Notes: generated from the letters alone by a model not told the origin. Shown: positions 8,050 through 17,888, counted from the first letter of the stretch. The stretch is 64,000 nt of DNA from Leucobacter sp. L43 (GCF_016597785.1 NZ_JAENJG010000001.1:434001-498000); one strand, 5' to 3'. Numbers and translations: made by a program.

Positions 8050-10590
8050 CTAGGCGGCCGGCTTCGTCGCGATGCTGACGATCTTCGGCACGCGCACGAT
8101 CACGTTGACGACCTGTCGATCACCGATCGCGCGCTGCACCGCGGCCGACGCACGGGCAGCCGCCTCGGCCTCGGCCTCAGACACCGACGCTGGGAGCGTC
8201 AGGCGATCCCGCACCTTGCCGTCCACCTGCACGACCATCGTGACCTCGTCCTCGACGAGCAGTGCCGCATCGGCGACCGGCCACTCCACGAGCGCGACGC
8301 TCGGCTCGAACCCGAGCTTCGCCCACATGTCCTCGGCGGCGTAGGGCGCGAAGAGCGAGAGGATGACGGTGATCGCCTCGGCCGACTCGCGCACCGCGGG
8401 GTTCGCGGCGCCGACGCCCGAGTCGATCGCCTTGCGGGTCACGTTCACCTGCTCCATGAGGCGCGCGACGACTACGTTGAATTTGTAGGCCTCGATGAGC
8501 CCCGGCGCATCGGCGAGCAGGCGGTGCGTGGCTCTCCGGAGCCCGGCGTCGCCCTCGGAGAACGCTGCCTCACGCGGCGCCCCCGCCGTCTGCACGTCGT
8601 CGACGACGCGCCAAGCCCGGGCGAGGAACTTCGCCGAGCCCTGCACCGACACGTCCGCCCAGTCGATGTCGTCTTCTGGCGGCCCCGCGAACGCAAGCGT
8701 CACGCGCAACGCGTCGGCCCCGTGCGCCTTCAGCTCGCTCGCGAACTCGACGAGATTGCCCTTCGACTTCGACATCTTCGCACCGTCCTGCAGCACCATG
8801 CCCTGGTTCAGCAGCGCGGTGAACGGCTCGTCGAAGTCGAGGTAACCGAGATCGTGCAGCACCTTCGTGATGAAGCGCGAGTACAGCAGGTGCAGAATCG
8901 CGTGCTCGACACCGCCCGCGTACTGGTCGATCGGTCCCCAGGCGTTGACGAGCTCCGGGTCGAACGCCTGCGTCGCATCGTTCGCCGACAGGAAGCGCAG
9001 GTAGTACCACGAGCTGTCGACGAAGGTGTCCATCGTGTCGGGGTCGCGCGTCCAGGTCTCGCCGGTCTCGGGATCGACGACCGTCGCCCACTCCGTGGCG
9101 GCACCGAGCGGTGACGCTCCCTTCGGCTTGAGGTCCAGCCCCTCGGAGGCCGGCAGCTGTACGGGCAGCGCCTCGGAATCGACCGGGCGCATCTCGCCGT
9201 TCTCGTGATGGAGAATCGGGATCGGCGTGCCCCAGTAGCGCTGCCGCGAGATCAGCCAGTCGCGCAACCGGTACGTGGTCGACGCGCGACCGGTGCCGCG
9301 CTCCTCGAGCACCTCGACCGCGCGGGCGATCGCCTCGTTCTTCGGCAGCCCGTCGAGCTCGCCCGAGTTGACGAGCACCCCTTCGCCGGCCGTCGCGACG
9401 CCGCTCTCCGCGGGATCGGGCAGGGCGGCGCCGTCGGCGTCGCGCACGTCGACGACCACGCGCACGGGCAGGTCGAACTTCAGCGCGAAATCGAGGTCTC
9501 GCTGATCGTGCGCCGGTACCGCCATGATCGCGCCGTGCCCGTAATCGGCGAGCACGTAGTCGGAGGCCCACACGGGAATGCGCTCCCCGTTGACCGGGTT
9601 CACCGCGAAGTGGTCCAGGAAGACGCCGGTCTTCTCACGATCCGCGCTCTGCCGCTCGATCTCCGTCTGCTTCTGCGTCTGGGCCAGGTACTCCTGGAAA
9701 TTCCTGCGCACCTCTTCCGAGGCGCCCGACGCGAGCTCCGCCGCCAGGTCGGCGTCGGGGGCGACCACCATGAAGGTCGCGCCGTGCAGCGTATCGGGGC
9801 GCGTCGTGAAGACCGGAACCTTCTCCTCACGGCCCTCGATCTCGAACTCGACCTCGGCCCCGCGCGAGCGCCCGATCCAGTTGCGCTGCATGTTGAGCAC
9901 CTTGGTGGGCCACTGACCCTCGAGCGCGTCGAGATCGTCGAGCAGGCGATCCGCGTAGTCGGTGATGCGGAAGTACCACTGCGTCAGCTTCTTCTTCACG
10001 ACCATGGCGCCCGAGCGCTCGGAGGTGCCGTCCGCGAGCACCTGCTCGTTCGCGAGCACGGTCTGATCGACCGGATCCCAGTTGACCCAGCTCGCTTTGC
10101 GGTAGGCGAGACCCTTCTCGTACATCTTCAAGAAGAGCCACTGGTTCCACTTGTAGTACTCGGGGTCGCTCGTGTGGAGCACGCGGCTCCAATCGAAGGA
10201 GGGCGCGTAGAGCCGGAACGAGGCCTTCTGCTGCGCGATGTTGGCGTACGTCCACTCCCGGGGATCCACCCCGCGCTTGATGGCCGCATTCTCGGCGGGC
10301 AGCCCGAAGGAGTCCCACCCGATCGGGTGCAGCACGTCGTAGCCGCGTCCGCGCCAATAGCGTGCGAGCACGTCGCCGAAGCAGAACGCTTCTGCGTGCC
10401 CCATGTGCAGATCGCCCGATGGGTACGGGAACATGTCGAGCACGTACTTCTTGGGGCGCGCTGCCCCGGGGGCGGAGGCTCCCTCGGTGTCGACCTCGAA
10501 CGGCTTCAGCTCGTCCCACACGGGAAGCCAGCGGTCCTGGATCGCCTGGAAGTCATAGCCCTCGGCGTCGCGCTCCTGCTGCTCGGTCAC
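8050..10590 (-). CDS. leuS: Leucyl-tRNA synthetase
   Basis: Class Ia aminoacyl-tRNA synthetase charging tRNA-Leu. The 846-residue product has the HIGH-type motif HMGH (residues 62-65, in [15 protein letters not shown]), an inserted editing (CP1) domain with the Thr-rich [14 protein letters not shown] stretch, the KMSKS loop ([10 protein letters not shown]), and the anticodon-binding and C-terminal domains. The open frame extends 106 codons further upstream, but that part is Arg-rich with no homology look. The GTG at 10590 is chosen because GAGG sits five bases before it and [14 protein letters not shown] matches the usual N-terminus. The length is normal. Confidence 0.97.
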   Translation of the reverse strand: MTEQQERDAEGYDFQAIQDRWLPVWDELKPFEVDTEGASAPGAARPKKYVLDMFPYPSGDLHMGHAEAFCFGDVLARYWRGRGYDVLHPIGWDSFGLPAENAAIKRGVDPREWTYANIAQQKASFRLYAPSFDWSRVLHTSDPEYYKWNQWLFLKMYEKGLAYRKASWVNWDPVDQTVLANEQVLADGTSERSGAMVVKKKLTQWYFRITDYADRLLDDLDALEGQWPTKVLNMQRNWIGRSRGAEVEFEIEGREEKVPVFTTRPDTLHGATFMVVAPDADLAAELASGASEEVRRNFQEYLAQTQKQTEIERQSADREKTGVFLDHFAVNPVNGERIPVWASDYVLADYGHGAIMAVPAHDQRDLDFALKFDLPVRVVVDVRDADGAALPDPAESGVATAGEGVLVNSGELDGLPKNEAIARAVEVLEERGTGRASTTYRLRDWLISRQRYWGTPIPILHHENGEMRPVDSEALPVQLPASEGLDLKPKGASPLGAATEWATVVDPETGETWTRDPDTMDTFVDSSWYYLRFLSANDATQAFDPELVNAWGPIDQYAGGVEHAILHLLYSRFITKVLHDLGYLDFDEPFTALLNQGMVLQDGAKMSKSKGNLVEFASELKAHGADALRVTLAFAGPPEDDIDWADVSVQGSAKFLARAWRVVDDVQTAGAPREAAFSEGDAGLRRATHRLLADAPGLIEAYKFNVVVARLMEQVNVTRKAIDSGVGAANPAVRESAEAITVILSLFAPYAAEDMWAKLGFEPSVALVEWPVADAALLVEDEVTMVVQVDGKVRDRLTLPASVSEAEAEAAARASAAVQRAIGDRQVVNVIVRVPKIVSIATKPAA

Positions 10591-10645
10591 ACATACCTCG
10601 ATCTCGGTTCGAATCGCCCGCGTTCGCGAGCGCACACTTCCGACC

Positions 10646-10651
10646 AGAATA
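10646..10651 (-). promoter_or_regulatory. Candidate -10 box of leuS
   Basis: TATTCT on the minus strand about 55 bases before the chosen leuS GTG, giving a short leader that includes the GAGG ribosome-binding site. No convincing -35 was identified. Confidence 0.3.
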
Positions 10652-10838
10652 CCCGGTACCGAGCGGGTGGAGCGCCCAGCGCCCGCGCGCTGAGCGGGAC
10701 GGCGCCGGCGGCGGAGCGTCGAGGCGTCGCGCGCCGGCGGGGTGGCGGGGTCACCGCGCTGGGCGCATACTGGGCAGCACCCCGGCGATCCGCCGCCCAC
10801 TCGGGTGCGCGAGCCGGGCGCGCAGCAGAGGAGCTCGC

Positions 10839-11378
10839 ATGTCACTCTCGCCACAGCCCGATGAGACGATCGAGCCGTCGCCCGTCGAGACGCCCTTCGC
10901 CGCCGCATTCGATGCGGAGCGCGATCTCTCGATCACGCGCATCATCCGCGCTCCCCGTGCGATCGTGTGGCGCGCGTGGACGGATCCGGATCGCCTGGCC
11001 CGCTGGTGGATCCCCGCCCCCATGACGGCACGCGTCGAACGGCTCGAACTCGTGCCGGGCGGCGCGCTCATCACGAGCATGAGCGAGGACGGAAGGGCCT
11101 TCGAGCCGCACATGAATGCCGTGTTCGTGACCGTCGAGGCCTCGAGGCGCATCGTCTTCACGAATGCGCTCGACGCCCAGTGGCGGCCCGCTGCTCCGGC
11201 ACCCGTTGCCGTGACCGCCGAGTTCACCCTCACCGACCACCCGGAGGGCACGGCGTACCGGGCCACGGCGCGTCATGCGAGCGCGGACGACCGCGCGAGG
11301 CATGAGGAGCTCGGCTTCGTCGACGGCTGGACGATGGTGACCGCGGCACTCGCGGCACTGGTCGAGCGCGAGGTCTGA
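10839..11378 (+). CDS. SRPBCC (AHSA1-like) domain protein
   Basis: Small cytoplasmic START/Bet v1-fold protein of 179 residues, in the activator-of-Hsp90-ATPase-like (AHSA1/CalC) group. Core pattern: [26 protein letters not shown] (residues ~32-57, given here only as a landmark by its APR...VWRAWTDP segment), a middle strand [11 protein letters not shown], and a C-terminal helix [15 protein letters not shown]. Such proteins bind hydrophobic ligands, and many are uncharacterised. The start ATG at 10839 has GAGGAG five bases upstream. The open frame extends far upstream but without coding character. It converges on pabB with a 21-base gap. Confidence 0.85.
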   Translation: MSLSPQPDETIEPSPVETPFAAAFDAERDLSITRIIRAPRAIVWRAWTDPDRLARWWIPAPMTARVERLELVPGGALITSMSEDGRAFEPHMNAVFVTVEASRRIVFTNALDAQWRPAAPAPVAVTAEFTLTDHPEGTAYRATARHASADDRARHEELGFVDGWTMVTAALAALVEREV

Positions 11379-11399
11379 GCGGGCCGCGCCCGAGTCCGA

Positions 11400-12818
11400 T
11401 CAGCGGGCGAGCGCAGAGAGCAGCGCGGCGGCCTTGAGGTGCTTCTCCGCGACCTCGTCGGCGGCGACTGAATCGATGGTGATGCCTCCCCCGGCGCCGA
11501 CAGCGACCACAGGCCGATCGCCCCGCCGCATCTCGACGCTGCGAATCGTCATCGCGAGCTCCGCGTCGCCCCGGCGATCGATCCACCCGAAGCACCCGGA
11601 GTAGAACCCGCGCGGCCCGCCCTCCAACCGCTGCAGCAGCTGCACGGCCCGGAGCTTCGGGGCACCCGTCATGGAACCGCCGGGAAACGCGGCGACGATG
11701 GCGTCCCAGATGCCCTGGCCGCCCGCCAAGGTGCCGGAGACCGTGCTCACGAGCTGATGCACATGAGCGTGGGTCTCGACATCGAGAAACCGGTCGACGC
11801 GCACCGAGCCCGGCTCGCACACGCGACTCAGGTCGTTGCGCATCAGGTCGACGATCATCAGGTTCTCCGCGCGCTCCTTCGGATCGGCCGCGAGTGCTGC
11901 CGCGAGCGCACGATCGCTGCTCGGCGACCCTCCTCGACGACGGGTGCCCTTGATCGGGTGCGTCGAGACCGTCGCACCGCGGACCGAGAGAAACCGCTCC
12001 GGGCTCGCGCTGACGAGCACGTGCGAGCCCGCGTCGACGATTCCGCCCCGCACCGGCGCTCCTGACCCGCTCAGGCGTCGGTACACCTCGATGGCGTCGA
12101 ACACCCCCGTGGCCTCGGCGGTGTCGGTCAGGCAGAGCACGTAGGCGTCGCCCGCCCGGATGGCGTCCCGGCAGCGTTCGACCGCCGCAGCGTAGTCGGC
12201 ATCCCCGCTGCGCCACTGGGCCGGGGATGCTTCGGGATCAGACGCCGGCGCCGGCATCTCCGCTCCTCGCTCCCGGGCGCGCAGATGCTCTCCGTGCTCC
12301 GCGAGCCACGCATCGACCGCGGCGGTGCTCGGTCCGCGCAATTCGACGGCTCCGGAGTCGTGATCGACGGCCACGACCACATCGCACCGGAGCGCAACGG
12401 CGGCAGGGTCGGCGGGGGTCCCGGGCTCCACGTCCGACGCCACGGCCGGCCCGAGGAGCGCGACGCCGAATTCGTAGGTGAGCGCGATGACCCATCCCCC
12501 TGCGAAACCGACGGCTGCCCGACGAGCGCCGCATACCGGCGCGTCTCCAGCGGTGTCCGAGGCGTGGTCACCGGCGGGCGACACGGCGTCCGACTCGTCC
12601 CGCAGATCCGAGAGGAAGGCACGTTCGCCTCCCGGGGCGGCGAGGCGCACCTCGCCCGCGATCCCGAGCGTCGACACCCGCGGCTCCCCCGGTGCTGCCC
12701 CGGCTCCGTCGAACCAGAACCAGGGCGACCCGGTGTCGGCGAAGCGGCGTGCGATCTCGACGGCGCTCACGCGCGCACGCACGGCGCGAGCGACCGGTTC
12801 ACGCATCGGATCGGGCAT
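11400..12818 (-). CDS. pabB: Aminodeoxychorismate synthase component I
   Basis: Converts chorismate plus ammonia to 4-amino-4-deoxychorismate, the first step of para-aminobenzoate (folate) synthesis. The 472-residue chorismate-binding enzyme has SPERFLSVRG, the diagnostic PIKGT motif (PabB Lys; TrpE has PIAGT), NLMIVDLMRNDL, PGGSMTGAPK and GAGGGIT. The start is ATG at 12818, with TACGCT six bases upstream (leaderless). The partner PabA amidotransferase is not in the window and may be shared TrpG. It is divergent from the maleylpyruvate-isomerase-like gene and pabC, which completes the pathway. Confidence 0.93.
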   Translation of the reverse strand: MPDPMREPVARAVRARVSAVEIARRFADTGSPWFWFDGAGAAPGEPRVSTLGIAGEVRLAAPGGERAFLSDLRDESDAVSPAGDHASDTAGDAPVCGARRAAVGFAGGWVIALTYEFGVALLGPAVASDVEPGTPADPAAVALRCDVVVAVDHDSGAVELRGPSTAAVDAWLAEHGEHLRARERGAEMPAPASDPEASPAQWRSGDADYAAAVERCRDAIRAGDAYVLCLTDTAEATGVFDAIEVYRRLSGSGAPVRGGIVDAGSHVLVSASPERFLSVRGATVSTHPIKGTRRRGGSPSSDRALAAALAADPKERAENLMIVDLMRNDLSRVCEPGSVRVDRFLDVETHAHVHQLVSTVSGTLAGGQGIWDAIVAAFPGGSMTGAPKLRAVQLLQRLEGGPRGFYSGCFGWIDRRGDAELAMTIRSVEMRRGDRPVVAVGAGGGITIDSVAADEVAEKHLKAAALLSALAR

Positions 12819-12824
12819 CGTCTC

Positions 12825-12830
12825 AGCGTA
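12825..12830 (-). promoter_or_regulatory. -10 box of pabB (leaderless)
   Basis: TACGCT on the minus strand, six bases before the pabB ATG. It faces the divergent TACGCT at 12841-12846 across only ten bases. Confidence 0.5.
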
Positions 12831-12840
12831 CCGCCGGTGC

Positions 12841-12846
12841 TACGCT
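12841..12846 (+). promoter_or_regulatory. -10 box of the maleylpyruvate-isomerase-like gene (leaderless)
   Basis: TACGCT six bases before the ATG at 12853. The -35 region of each divergent promoter must lie over the other's -10 or start codon. Confidence 0.5.
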
Positions 12847-12852
12847 CACGAC

Positions 12853-13575
12853 ATGCACGAGGGAGACGGGATCGTTGAGTCGCGCACGGAGTTCGCTGCT
12901 GCCACCGCGTGGGCCGTGAGCGTGGTCGACGGCGTGCCGGATACTCGCTGGCGTTCCCCTGGACTCGGCGATTGGGATCTGCGCGCGCTCGTCGGGCACA
13001 CGAGTCGCGCGCTCCTCACGGTCGAGCGGGGGCTCGCCGCACCGCTCGAGGTCGATGCCGTCGGGGGCGCCGAGCAGTACTTCGCCCGTGCGTCCGGCGC
13101 GACTGCGGCGAGCGGCGCTTCGGTGAGCGCCCGCGGCGTCGAGGCGGGCACGGCGCTCGGCGAGGACCCGGCTCTGCGCTTCGCCGAGATCGCTGCTCGC
13201 GTACTCGGCGCCGTGCGAGACGCCGGAGACCCGATCGTCAGCACGGTCGTCGGCGGGATGCGATTGAGCGCGTACCTGCGGACTCGCACCTTCGAGCTGA
13301 TCGTGCACGGCCTCGACATCTGCGAGGCGGTGCGTGCCGCGTCTGACACCGCGAGCACCCGAACGGGCCCGCCCGACGAGTTCGCCGAGCCTCCGACCGC
13401 TCCGCTTCTGAGCACGATGCGGCTCGCCGGAGCCCTCGCGGTCGGCAACGGAGACGGCCGGGAGGTGCTGCGCGCCCTTACGGGACGCGGGGAGCTTCGA
13501 TCGGGCTATTCCGTGCTCGCGCGCCCGCGTGAAGATCGCAGCACGAGTGCCCAGAGCCGGGACCGGGATCGGTGA
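12853..13575 (+). CDS. Maleylpyruvate isomerase N-terminal / DinB-like protein
   Basis: 240-residue protein of the mycothiol-dependent maleylpyruvate isomerase / DinB superfamily (four-helix bundle, metal-binding). Typical features are the N-terminal helix ending WRSPGLGDWDLRALVGHTSR (His near residue 57) and the later TFELIVHGLDICEAV, which supply likely metal ligands. Many actinobacterial members have unknown substrates and use mycothiol as cofactor. It starts at an ATG in a leaderless context and its stop overlaps the pabC GTG by four bases (GTGA), so it is cotranscribed with pabC. A link to folate synthesis is inferred only from position. Confidence 0.8.
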   Translation: MHEGDGIVESRTEFAAATAWAVSVVDGVPDTRWRSPGLGDWDLRALVGHTSRALLTVERGLAAPLEVDAVGGAEQYFARASGATAASGASVSARGVEAGTALGEDPALRFAEIAARVLGAVRDAGDPIVSTVVGGMRLSAYLRTRTFELIVHGLDICEAVRAASDTASTRTGPPDEFAEPPTAPLLSTMRLAGALAVGNGDGREVLRALTGRGELRSGYSVLARPREDRSTSAQSRDRDR

Positions 13576-14390
13576 CCCCGGAGAGCGGCACCGACGGGGC
13601 CACGGGCAGGCTTCTCGCCGCCGACTCGTTCCGCGTGCGCGGAGCGGTCAGGGGCGGTGAAGCGGGCGCACACGTCGACGCAGCGGTGCGCGGTTTCGCG
13701 CGCCACCTCGAGCGCTTCGCGCAGACGGCCCACGCCGCCTGGCTCGACGCGTCGGCAGAGGCGAACCCCGCGGAGGTCAGAGGTCGCGTCTCCGCGTTTC
13801 TCGATTCGGCGCGGAGCCGACTCGCGAGAAGCGGTGACGGGTTTCCTCGGTTCGAACTATGGGAACCCGGCCCGAACGACAGTATTCGCGAACCCCGACT
13901 CGCTCTCGCGATCCGGAAACTGCCGCAGTTGCAGCTCACGATCGCACTCCGATCGTGTCCGAGCGGGCCGCTGCCGCGCGCTCGCCGGAAGGGGCCCAAC
14001 ATCGCCAGCTACGCCGCACTCAGGCACGAGCTCGGGGCCGAGCCGCTCCTCCTCGATCGCGACGGTCGCGTGCTCGAGGGAGCGACGACCAGCCTGATCT
14101 GGTGGAACCGCGAAACGCACCGGGGCGCCGTTTCTGCACTCCCCGACCGCGTCCCGTCGATCACGGAAGCGCTCATCCGCGAAGCTGCCGAGCTCGAGCC
14201 GCGGGTCGCGACGCTGAACGAGCTGCTGCACCACGAGGTCTGGGCCGTCAACGCCCTCCACGGCATCCGACCGGTGTCGCACCTCGACGGTGCCCGTTGC
14301 GCACCGCACGATCAGGAACGACTGGCGCACTTCCGCGAGATGCTCGATCGCCGCTGGGAGCCGATCACAGATCCACGCGCGAGGCGCTGA
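13572..14390 (+). CDS. pabC: Aminodeoxychorismate lyase-like class IV aminotransferase
   Basis: Fold-type IV PLP enzyme of 272 residues, most likely releasing pyruvate from aminodeoxychorismate to give para-aminobenzoate. The likely PLP lysine is in RRKGPNIASY, followed by the family stretch GRVLEGATTSL (binding of the PLP phosphate and substrate carboxylate) and NELLHHEVWAVNALHG. The N-terminal ~30 residues are unlike classic PabC. The GTG start overlaps the upstream stop. The 3' end overlaps the convergent cydC stop region by 26 bases. Close relatives (D-amino acid or branched-chain aminotransferases) cannot be excluded, but pabB next door supports PabC. Confidence 0.8.
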   Translation: MTPESGTDGATGRLLAADSFRVRGAVRGGEAGAHVDAAVRGFARHLERFAQTAHAAWLDASAEANPAEVRGRVSAFLDSARSRLARSGDGFPRFELWEPGPNDSIREPRLALAIRKLPQLQLTIALRSCPSGPLPRARRKGPNIASYAALRHELGAEPLLLDRDGRVLEGATTSLIWWNRETHRGAVSALPDRVPSITEALIREAAELEPRVATLNELLHHEVWAVNALHGIRPVSHLDGARCAPHDQERLAHFREMLDRRWEPITDPRARR

Positions 14391-16077
14391 TCTCCTGCGG
14401 CAGCTCGGTATGTGTGATGAGGATCACCGCCCGATCATCGGGCACTGCCCCCAGCAGGTCGAGCACCAGTCGGTCGGCGAGCTCGCGATCGACGCCCGCG
14501 GTCGGCTCGTCGAGCACGACGACCGGGAAATCGGCCAGGATGGCGCGAGCGAGCGCGATCCGCTGCGCCTGACCGCCGGAGATCCATGCTCCGTCCGCAC
14601 CCAGCCGCGCATCGAGGCCGCCGCGCTCGAGCGCCCACTCGGCGAGACCGACGCGATCCAGCACCGCCCAGAGATCGTCGTCACTCGCGGTACCGCGCTC
14701 CTCGCTGTCGCGGGCGAACTTGAGATTCTGGCGCAGATCGGAGTCGAAGAGGTACGGCCGCTGCTCGCAGAGACCCACGATCTCGCGCACGGCGTCGGCA
14801 GGCAGCGCCCGTGCATCGAGGCCTCGCACGCGGTACTCCCCGCGCGATTCGAGGAATCTCACGAGAGCGAGCGCGAGGGTGCTCTTGCCCGCTCCGCTCG
14901 CGCCGCGAACGACGAGCGTCTCGCCCGCATCGAGAACGAAATCGACGCCGCTGATCGCATCGCTCGCGGCCCCCGGGTACCTGGCGGCGAGCCCGCGCAC
15001 TTCGATCAGCGGCGCTCCGACGGGGGCGCGAACCGCTTCGCGCCCCACCGGAGACGGTTCATCGGCATCTCCCGAGTCGGCGACGAGTTCGCTCGGCAAC
15101 GCGCCCTCCGTGAGATCGGCGACGCGATCGGCGCTCGCCTGCACCGTGCGCCTGGCAGACAGAGCTGCGGGAACCTGCGCGAAGACCTCGAAGACGGCGG
15201 CGGGAACGACGACGGCAGCAGCGAAGAGCGGCGCGGAGAGCCCATCGCCCAACGTCGGCAGCATCGCGACGATTGCAAGGAGCGAGGCCGCTCCAGCAGC
15301 GCACCCGAGGACGGCAGCCGTGAGGCCGGCCGAGCGCGCGCGGCGGAGCTGGAGGGTCGCGAGGCGCTGCTCGGCAGCGGCGATCCGCGCGCGCTGCATC
15401 TCGACGGCGTCGAAGGCCAGGAGCACCTCGCCCGCGGAGAAGCGCTCGAGCAGCGCGTCGACGACTGCGGCTCGTGCGGCGCTCAGCTCCCGATCCTGCG
15501 CGCCGGAGAGCCGGTTCGCCAGCGCGACTGCCACGCCGCCGCCGATCACGAGCGCGCCGAGCAGCACGAGCGCGGCCGGCACCGATATGAGTGCGACGAC
15601 CATCACGCTCAGACCTGTGACGATGCCGCTCACGATGAGCGGCTGGCGCACCCGCAGCGCTTCGTCCTGCAGCTGGTCGACGTCGTCGACGAACGCTGCG
15701 AGCACTTCTCCCCGCCGGTGCGATTCCAGTGCGCCCGGCACCCTCGGCACGAGTGACGCGAAGGTGCGCGACCGCAGCACGGCGAGCTGAGCGAGCGCCG
15801 CATCGTGGCTCGTGAGCCGCTCGGCGTACCGGAAGGCGGCGCGACCGATCGCGAGCGCTCGCACGCCGACGATCGCGAACGTGAGATGGAGGATCGGGGG
15901 CTGCTCCCCCGCCCGCACGATCAGCCACATGCTCAGCCCGAGCAGGCCGACGACGCTCGCATCTGCCATCACTCCGAGCAGAATGCCGGGAAGACGCCGC
16001 GACCGGCTCGGCATGGCCCGATCGAGTACCGCCCGCCGCTGCCGACGGGTGACTGCTTCGGTCTGCATCGCGCGCAT
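14365..16077 (-). CDS. cydC: Cytochrome bd assembly ABC transporter, CydC
   Basis: Half of the CydDC heterodimeric ABC exporter needed to assemble cytochrome bd. The 570-residue protein has N-terminal membrane helices (GILLGVMADASVVGLLGLSM) and a C-terminal ATPase with Walker A GASGAGKS, signature ISGGQAQR, Walker B VVVLDEPTAG and the H-loop ITHTE. The start ATG at 16077 shares one base with the cydD stop (TGATG), indicating translational coupling. The open frame extends upstream into cydD but that part is not transporter-like. It converges on and overlaps pabC by 26 bases at the 3' end. Confidence 0.92.
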   Translation of the reverse strand: MRAMQTEAVTRRQRRAVLDRAMPSRSRRLPGILLGVMADASVVGLLGLSMWLIVRAGEQPPILHLTFAIVGVRALAIGRAAFRYAERLTSHDAALAQLAVLRSRTFASLVPRVPGALESHRRGEVLAAFVDDVDQLQDEALRVRQPLIVSGIVTGLSVMVVALISVPAALVLLGALVIGGGVAVALANRLSGAQDRELSAARAAVVDALLERFSAGEVLLAFDAVEMQRARIAAAEQRLATLQLRRARSAGLTAAVLGCAAGAASLLAIVAMLPTLGDGLSAPLFAAAVVVPAAVFEVFAQVPAALSARRTVQASADRVADLTEGALPSELVADSGDADEPSPVGREAVRAPVGAPLIEVRGLAARYPGAASDAISGVDFVLDAGETLVVRGASGAGKSTLALALVRFLESRGEYRVRGLDARALPADAVREIVGLCEQRPYLFDSDLRQNLKFARDSEERGTASDDDLWAVLDRVGLAEWALERGGLDARLGADGAWISGGQAQRIALARAILADFPVVVLDEPTAGVDRELADRLVLDLLGAVPDDRAVILITHTELPQEISASRVDL

Positions 16078-17783
16078 CAGGCGTCCACCCCCGCAATGCT
16101 CGGCTCCGGATGACTCGCATCGATGCGCACCACGCGATCGGCTGCCCGGTGCACAGCTTCCCGATGGCTGACGACGAGCACGGCCCGCCCGGCATCCGCC
16201 TCCGCGCGAAGAGCGGCGCACACCAACGCCTCGCTCGACGAGTCCAAGGCAGAGCTGGGCTCATCGAGCACGAGCGCGCCGCAGTCGAGCCGCCATGCTC
16301 GATACAGCGCCCTGGCCACGGCGATGCGCTGGGCCTGACCACCGGACACGCCGGCGCCTGCGACGCCCAGTTCGAGGCCGAGGTCGAGGTGCTCGAGACC
16401 GACGGCGTCGAGCGCGCGCCGCGCGAGCGCGCGATCGGGTTCGTCCGACCCGAGCGCCACGTTCTCGGCGATGCTGCCGTGCAGCAGGCCGGGACGCTGG
16501 CCCGACCACGCGAGCGCACCGGGTGCGACGATACGCCCGCGGATCGGCTCGACGAAGCCGAGCAGCACCGCGACCAACGTCGATTTTCCGGCGCCGGATG
16601 GTCCGGACATCGCCACCATCTCTCCTGGAGCGACATCGAACGACACGGGGCCGACGACGCGCCGGCCTCCCCTGACGACGCTGACCGCGTCGAAACTCAG
16701 TCCGGGCTGTCGCCCGTCAGCCGAGCGCCGCGCGTCGCGAGCGTCACCGCCCTCAGGGGATGCTGCCCCGTTCGGGCGCGAATCAGCCGCCTCGATGATC
16801 GCGAAGACCCGCGACGCAGCCGCCAGGCCTTCGGTCGACGCGTGGAACGCAGCACCGACCTGCCGGATCGGCACGAAGGTCTCGGGGAGCAGCAGCAGCA
16901 CGAAGAGGCCGAGCCCGAGGGGGAACTCGCCACTCACCAGCCGGGTTCCGACCGTCACCGCGACGAGCGCGATCGAGAAGGTGCCGGCGAGATCGAGCAC
17001 GAATCCCGAGAGGAAGGTGACGCGCAGCACGCTCATGGTGCGCGAGCGGTACTCATCGGTCTCGCGGGTGATGCGCGCGACCTGCCGGCCCTGCCTGCCG
17101 AAGATCCGCAGAGTGGCGAGGCCGGCAACGACGTCCAGGAATGACGATGAGAGGCGCTGCAATTGCTCCCACTGCCGATCCTGCACTGCCTGCGTCGCAA
17201 GACCGATGAGGATCATGAAGACCGGGATGATCGGGAACACCACGACCACGATCAGGCCGCTGAGCGGATCTGCGAGCAGGACGGCGAGGATGAGGATGGG
17301 AGTGGCGACACCCGTGAGCAGGAGCTGCGGGATGTACCCGGAGAAGTAGCCGTCGAGCGCGTCCAGCCCGCGGCCGAGCGACGTCGCCAGTTCGGCGTCG
17401 CCCGGCCCGTCATCCCGCTGGGGCGAGCGGGCGTCGAGCGCATCGAGCGCCGCCGCTCGGAGCTGAGCTTTCACGCGGACCGCACCGCGCGCCGCGACGG
17501 CGTCCATGCCCCAACCGGCGATGGAACGCACGCACACCGCGACCAGCGCGCCGAGCATGAGCCAGGGAAGCTGACCGGTATCGAACGCTCCCTCGTCGAT
17601 TCTGCCCCGCACCCCGGGAATGCCGTCCATTACGGGAAGAGCTGCAGCGGTGACCGCCTGCGCCAGGCACCACGCCCAGGCCAGCACCGCGCAGGTGCGC
17701 AGCAGACCGAGCCCGGCGCCGATGATCAGCACGCCGCGCGCAGCGCGCGCATACCGGAGCAATCTCGGGTCGAAGGGTTTCAC
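16077..17783 (-). CDS. cydD: Cytochrome bd assembly ABC transporter, CydD
   Basis: Second half of the CydDC thiol/heme-linked ABC exporter, 568 residues. Membrane domain: GVLIIGAGLGLLRTCAVLAW near the N-terminus and PLSGLIVVVVFPIIPVFMIL mid-domain. ATPase: Walker A GPSGAGKS, signature VSGGQAQR, Walker B ALVLDEPSSALD, H-loop VVSHRE. The start is GTG at 17783 with AGGA about seven bases upstream. It is separated from cydB by ~105 bases containing a hairpin and a candidate promoter, so cydDC may be partly independent of cydAB. Confidence 0.92.
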   Translation of the reverse strand: MKPFDPRLLRYARAARGVLIIGAGLGLLRTCAVLAWAWCLAQAVTAAALPVMDGIPGVRGRIDEGAFDTGQLPWLMLGALVAVCVRSIAGWGMDAVAARGAVRVKAQLRAAALDALDARSPQRDDGPGDAELATSLGRGLDALDGYFSGYIPQLLLTGVATPILILAVLLADPLSGLIVVVVFPIIPVFMILIGLATQAVQDRQWEQLQRLSSSFLDVVAGLATLRIFGRQGRQVARITRETDEYRSRTMSVLRVTFLSGFVLDLAGTFSIALVAVTVGTRLVSGEFPLGLGLFVLLLLPETFVPIRQVGAAFHASTEGLAAASRVFAIIEAADSRPNGAASPEGGDARDARRSADGRQPGLSFDAVSVVRGGRRVVGPVSFDVAPGEMVAMSGPSGAGKSTLVAVLLGFVEPIRGRIVAPGALAWSGQRPGLLHGSIAENVALGSDEPDRALARRALDAVGLEHLDLGLELGVAGAGVSGGQAQRIAVARALYRAWRLDCGALVLDEPSSALDSSSEALVCAALRAEADAGRAVLVVSHREAVHRAADRVVRIDASHPEPSIAGVDA

Positions 17784-17831
17784 GAGGTTCCTGAGTGTCG
17801 ATGGGCGGCGGAAGTCACAACCGCTCGAGGC

Positions 17832-17837
17832 AGTCTA
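17832..17837 (-). promoter_or_regulatory. Candidate -10 box of cydDC
   Basis: TAGACT on the minus strand about 50 bases before the cydD GTG, just downstream of the cydB-distal hairpin. Confidence 0.3.
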
Positions 17838-17842
17838 CGGGA

Positions 17843-17875
17843 GCCCGGGGAGTCACATCAGATGAAACCCCGGGC
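17843..17875 (-). terminator. Hairpin between cydB and cydD
   Basis: GCCCGGGG pairs with CCCCGGGC (8 bp) around a 17-base loop, 13 bases after the cydB stop. There is no U-run, so it may be a processing or attenuation hairpin rather than a full terminator. Confidence 0.4.
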
Positions 17876-17888
17876 CCTGCGCACCGAG

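Noticed and set aside
10604-10620. GTTCGAATC resembling a tRNA T-loop
   Set aside because: No acceptor stem, anticodon arm or CCA-adjacent pairing can be built around it.
10591-10908. N-terminal extension of leuS by 106 codons
   Set aside because: The extra residues are Arg/Pro-rich and match nothing in LeuRS; a good GTG with GAGG lies at the conserved N-terminus.
9205-11025. A 606-codon plus-strand frame over leuS
   Set aside because: Shadow of leuS; no domain and no ribosome-binding site.
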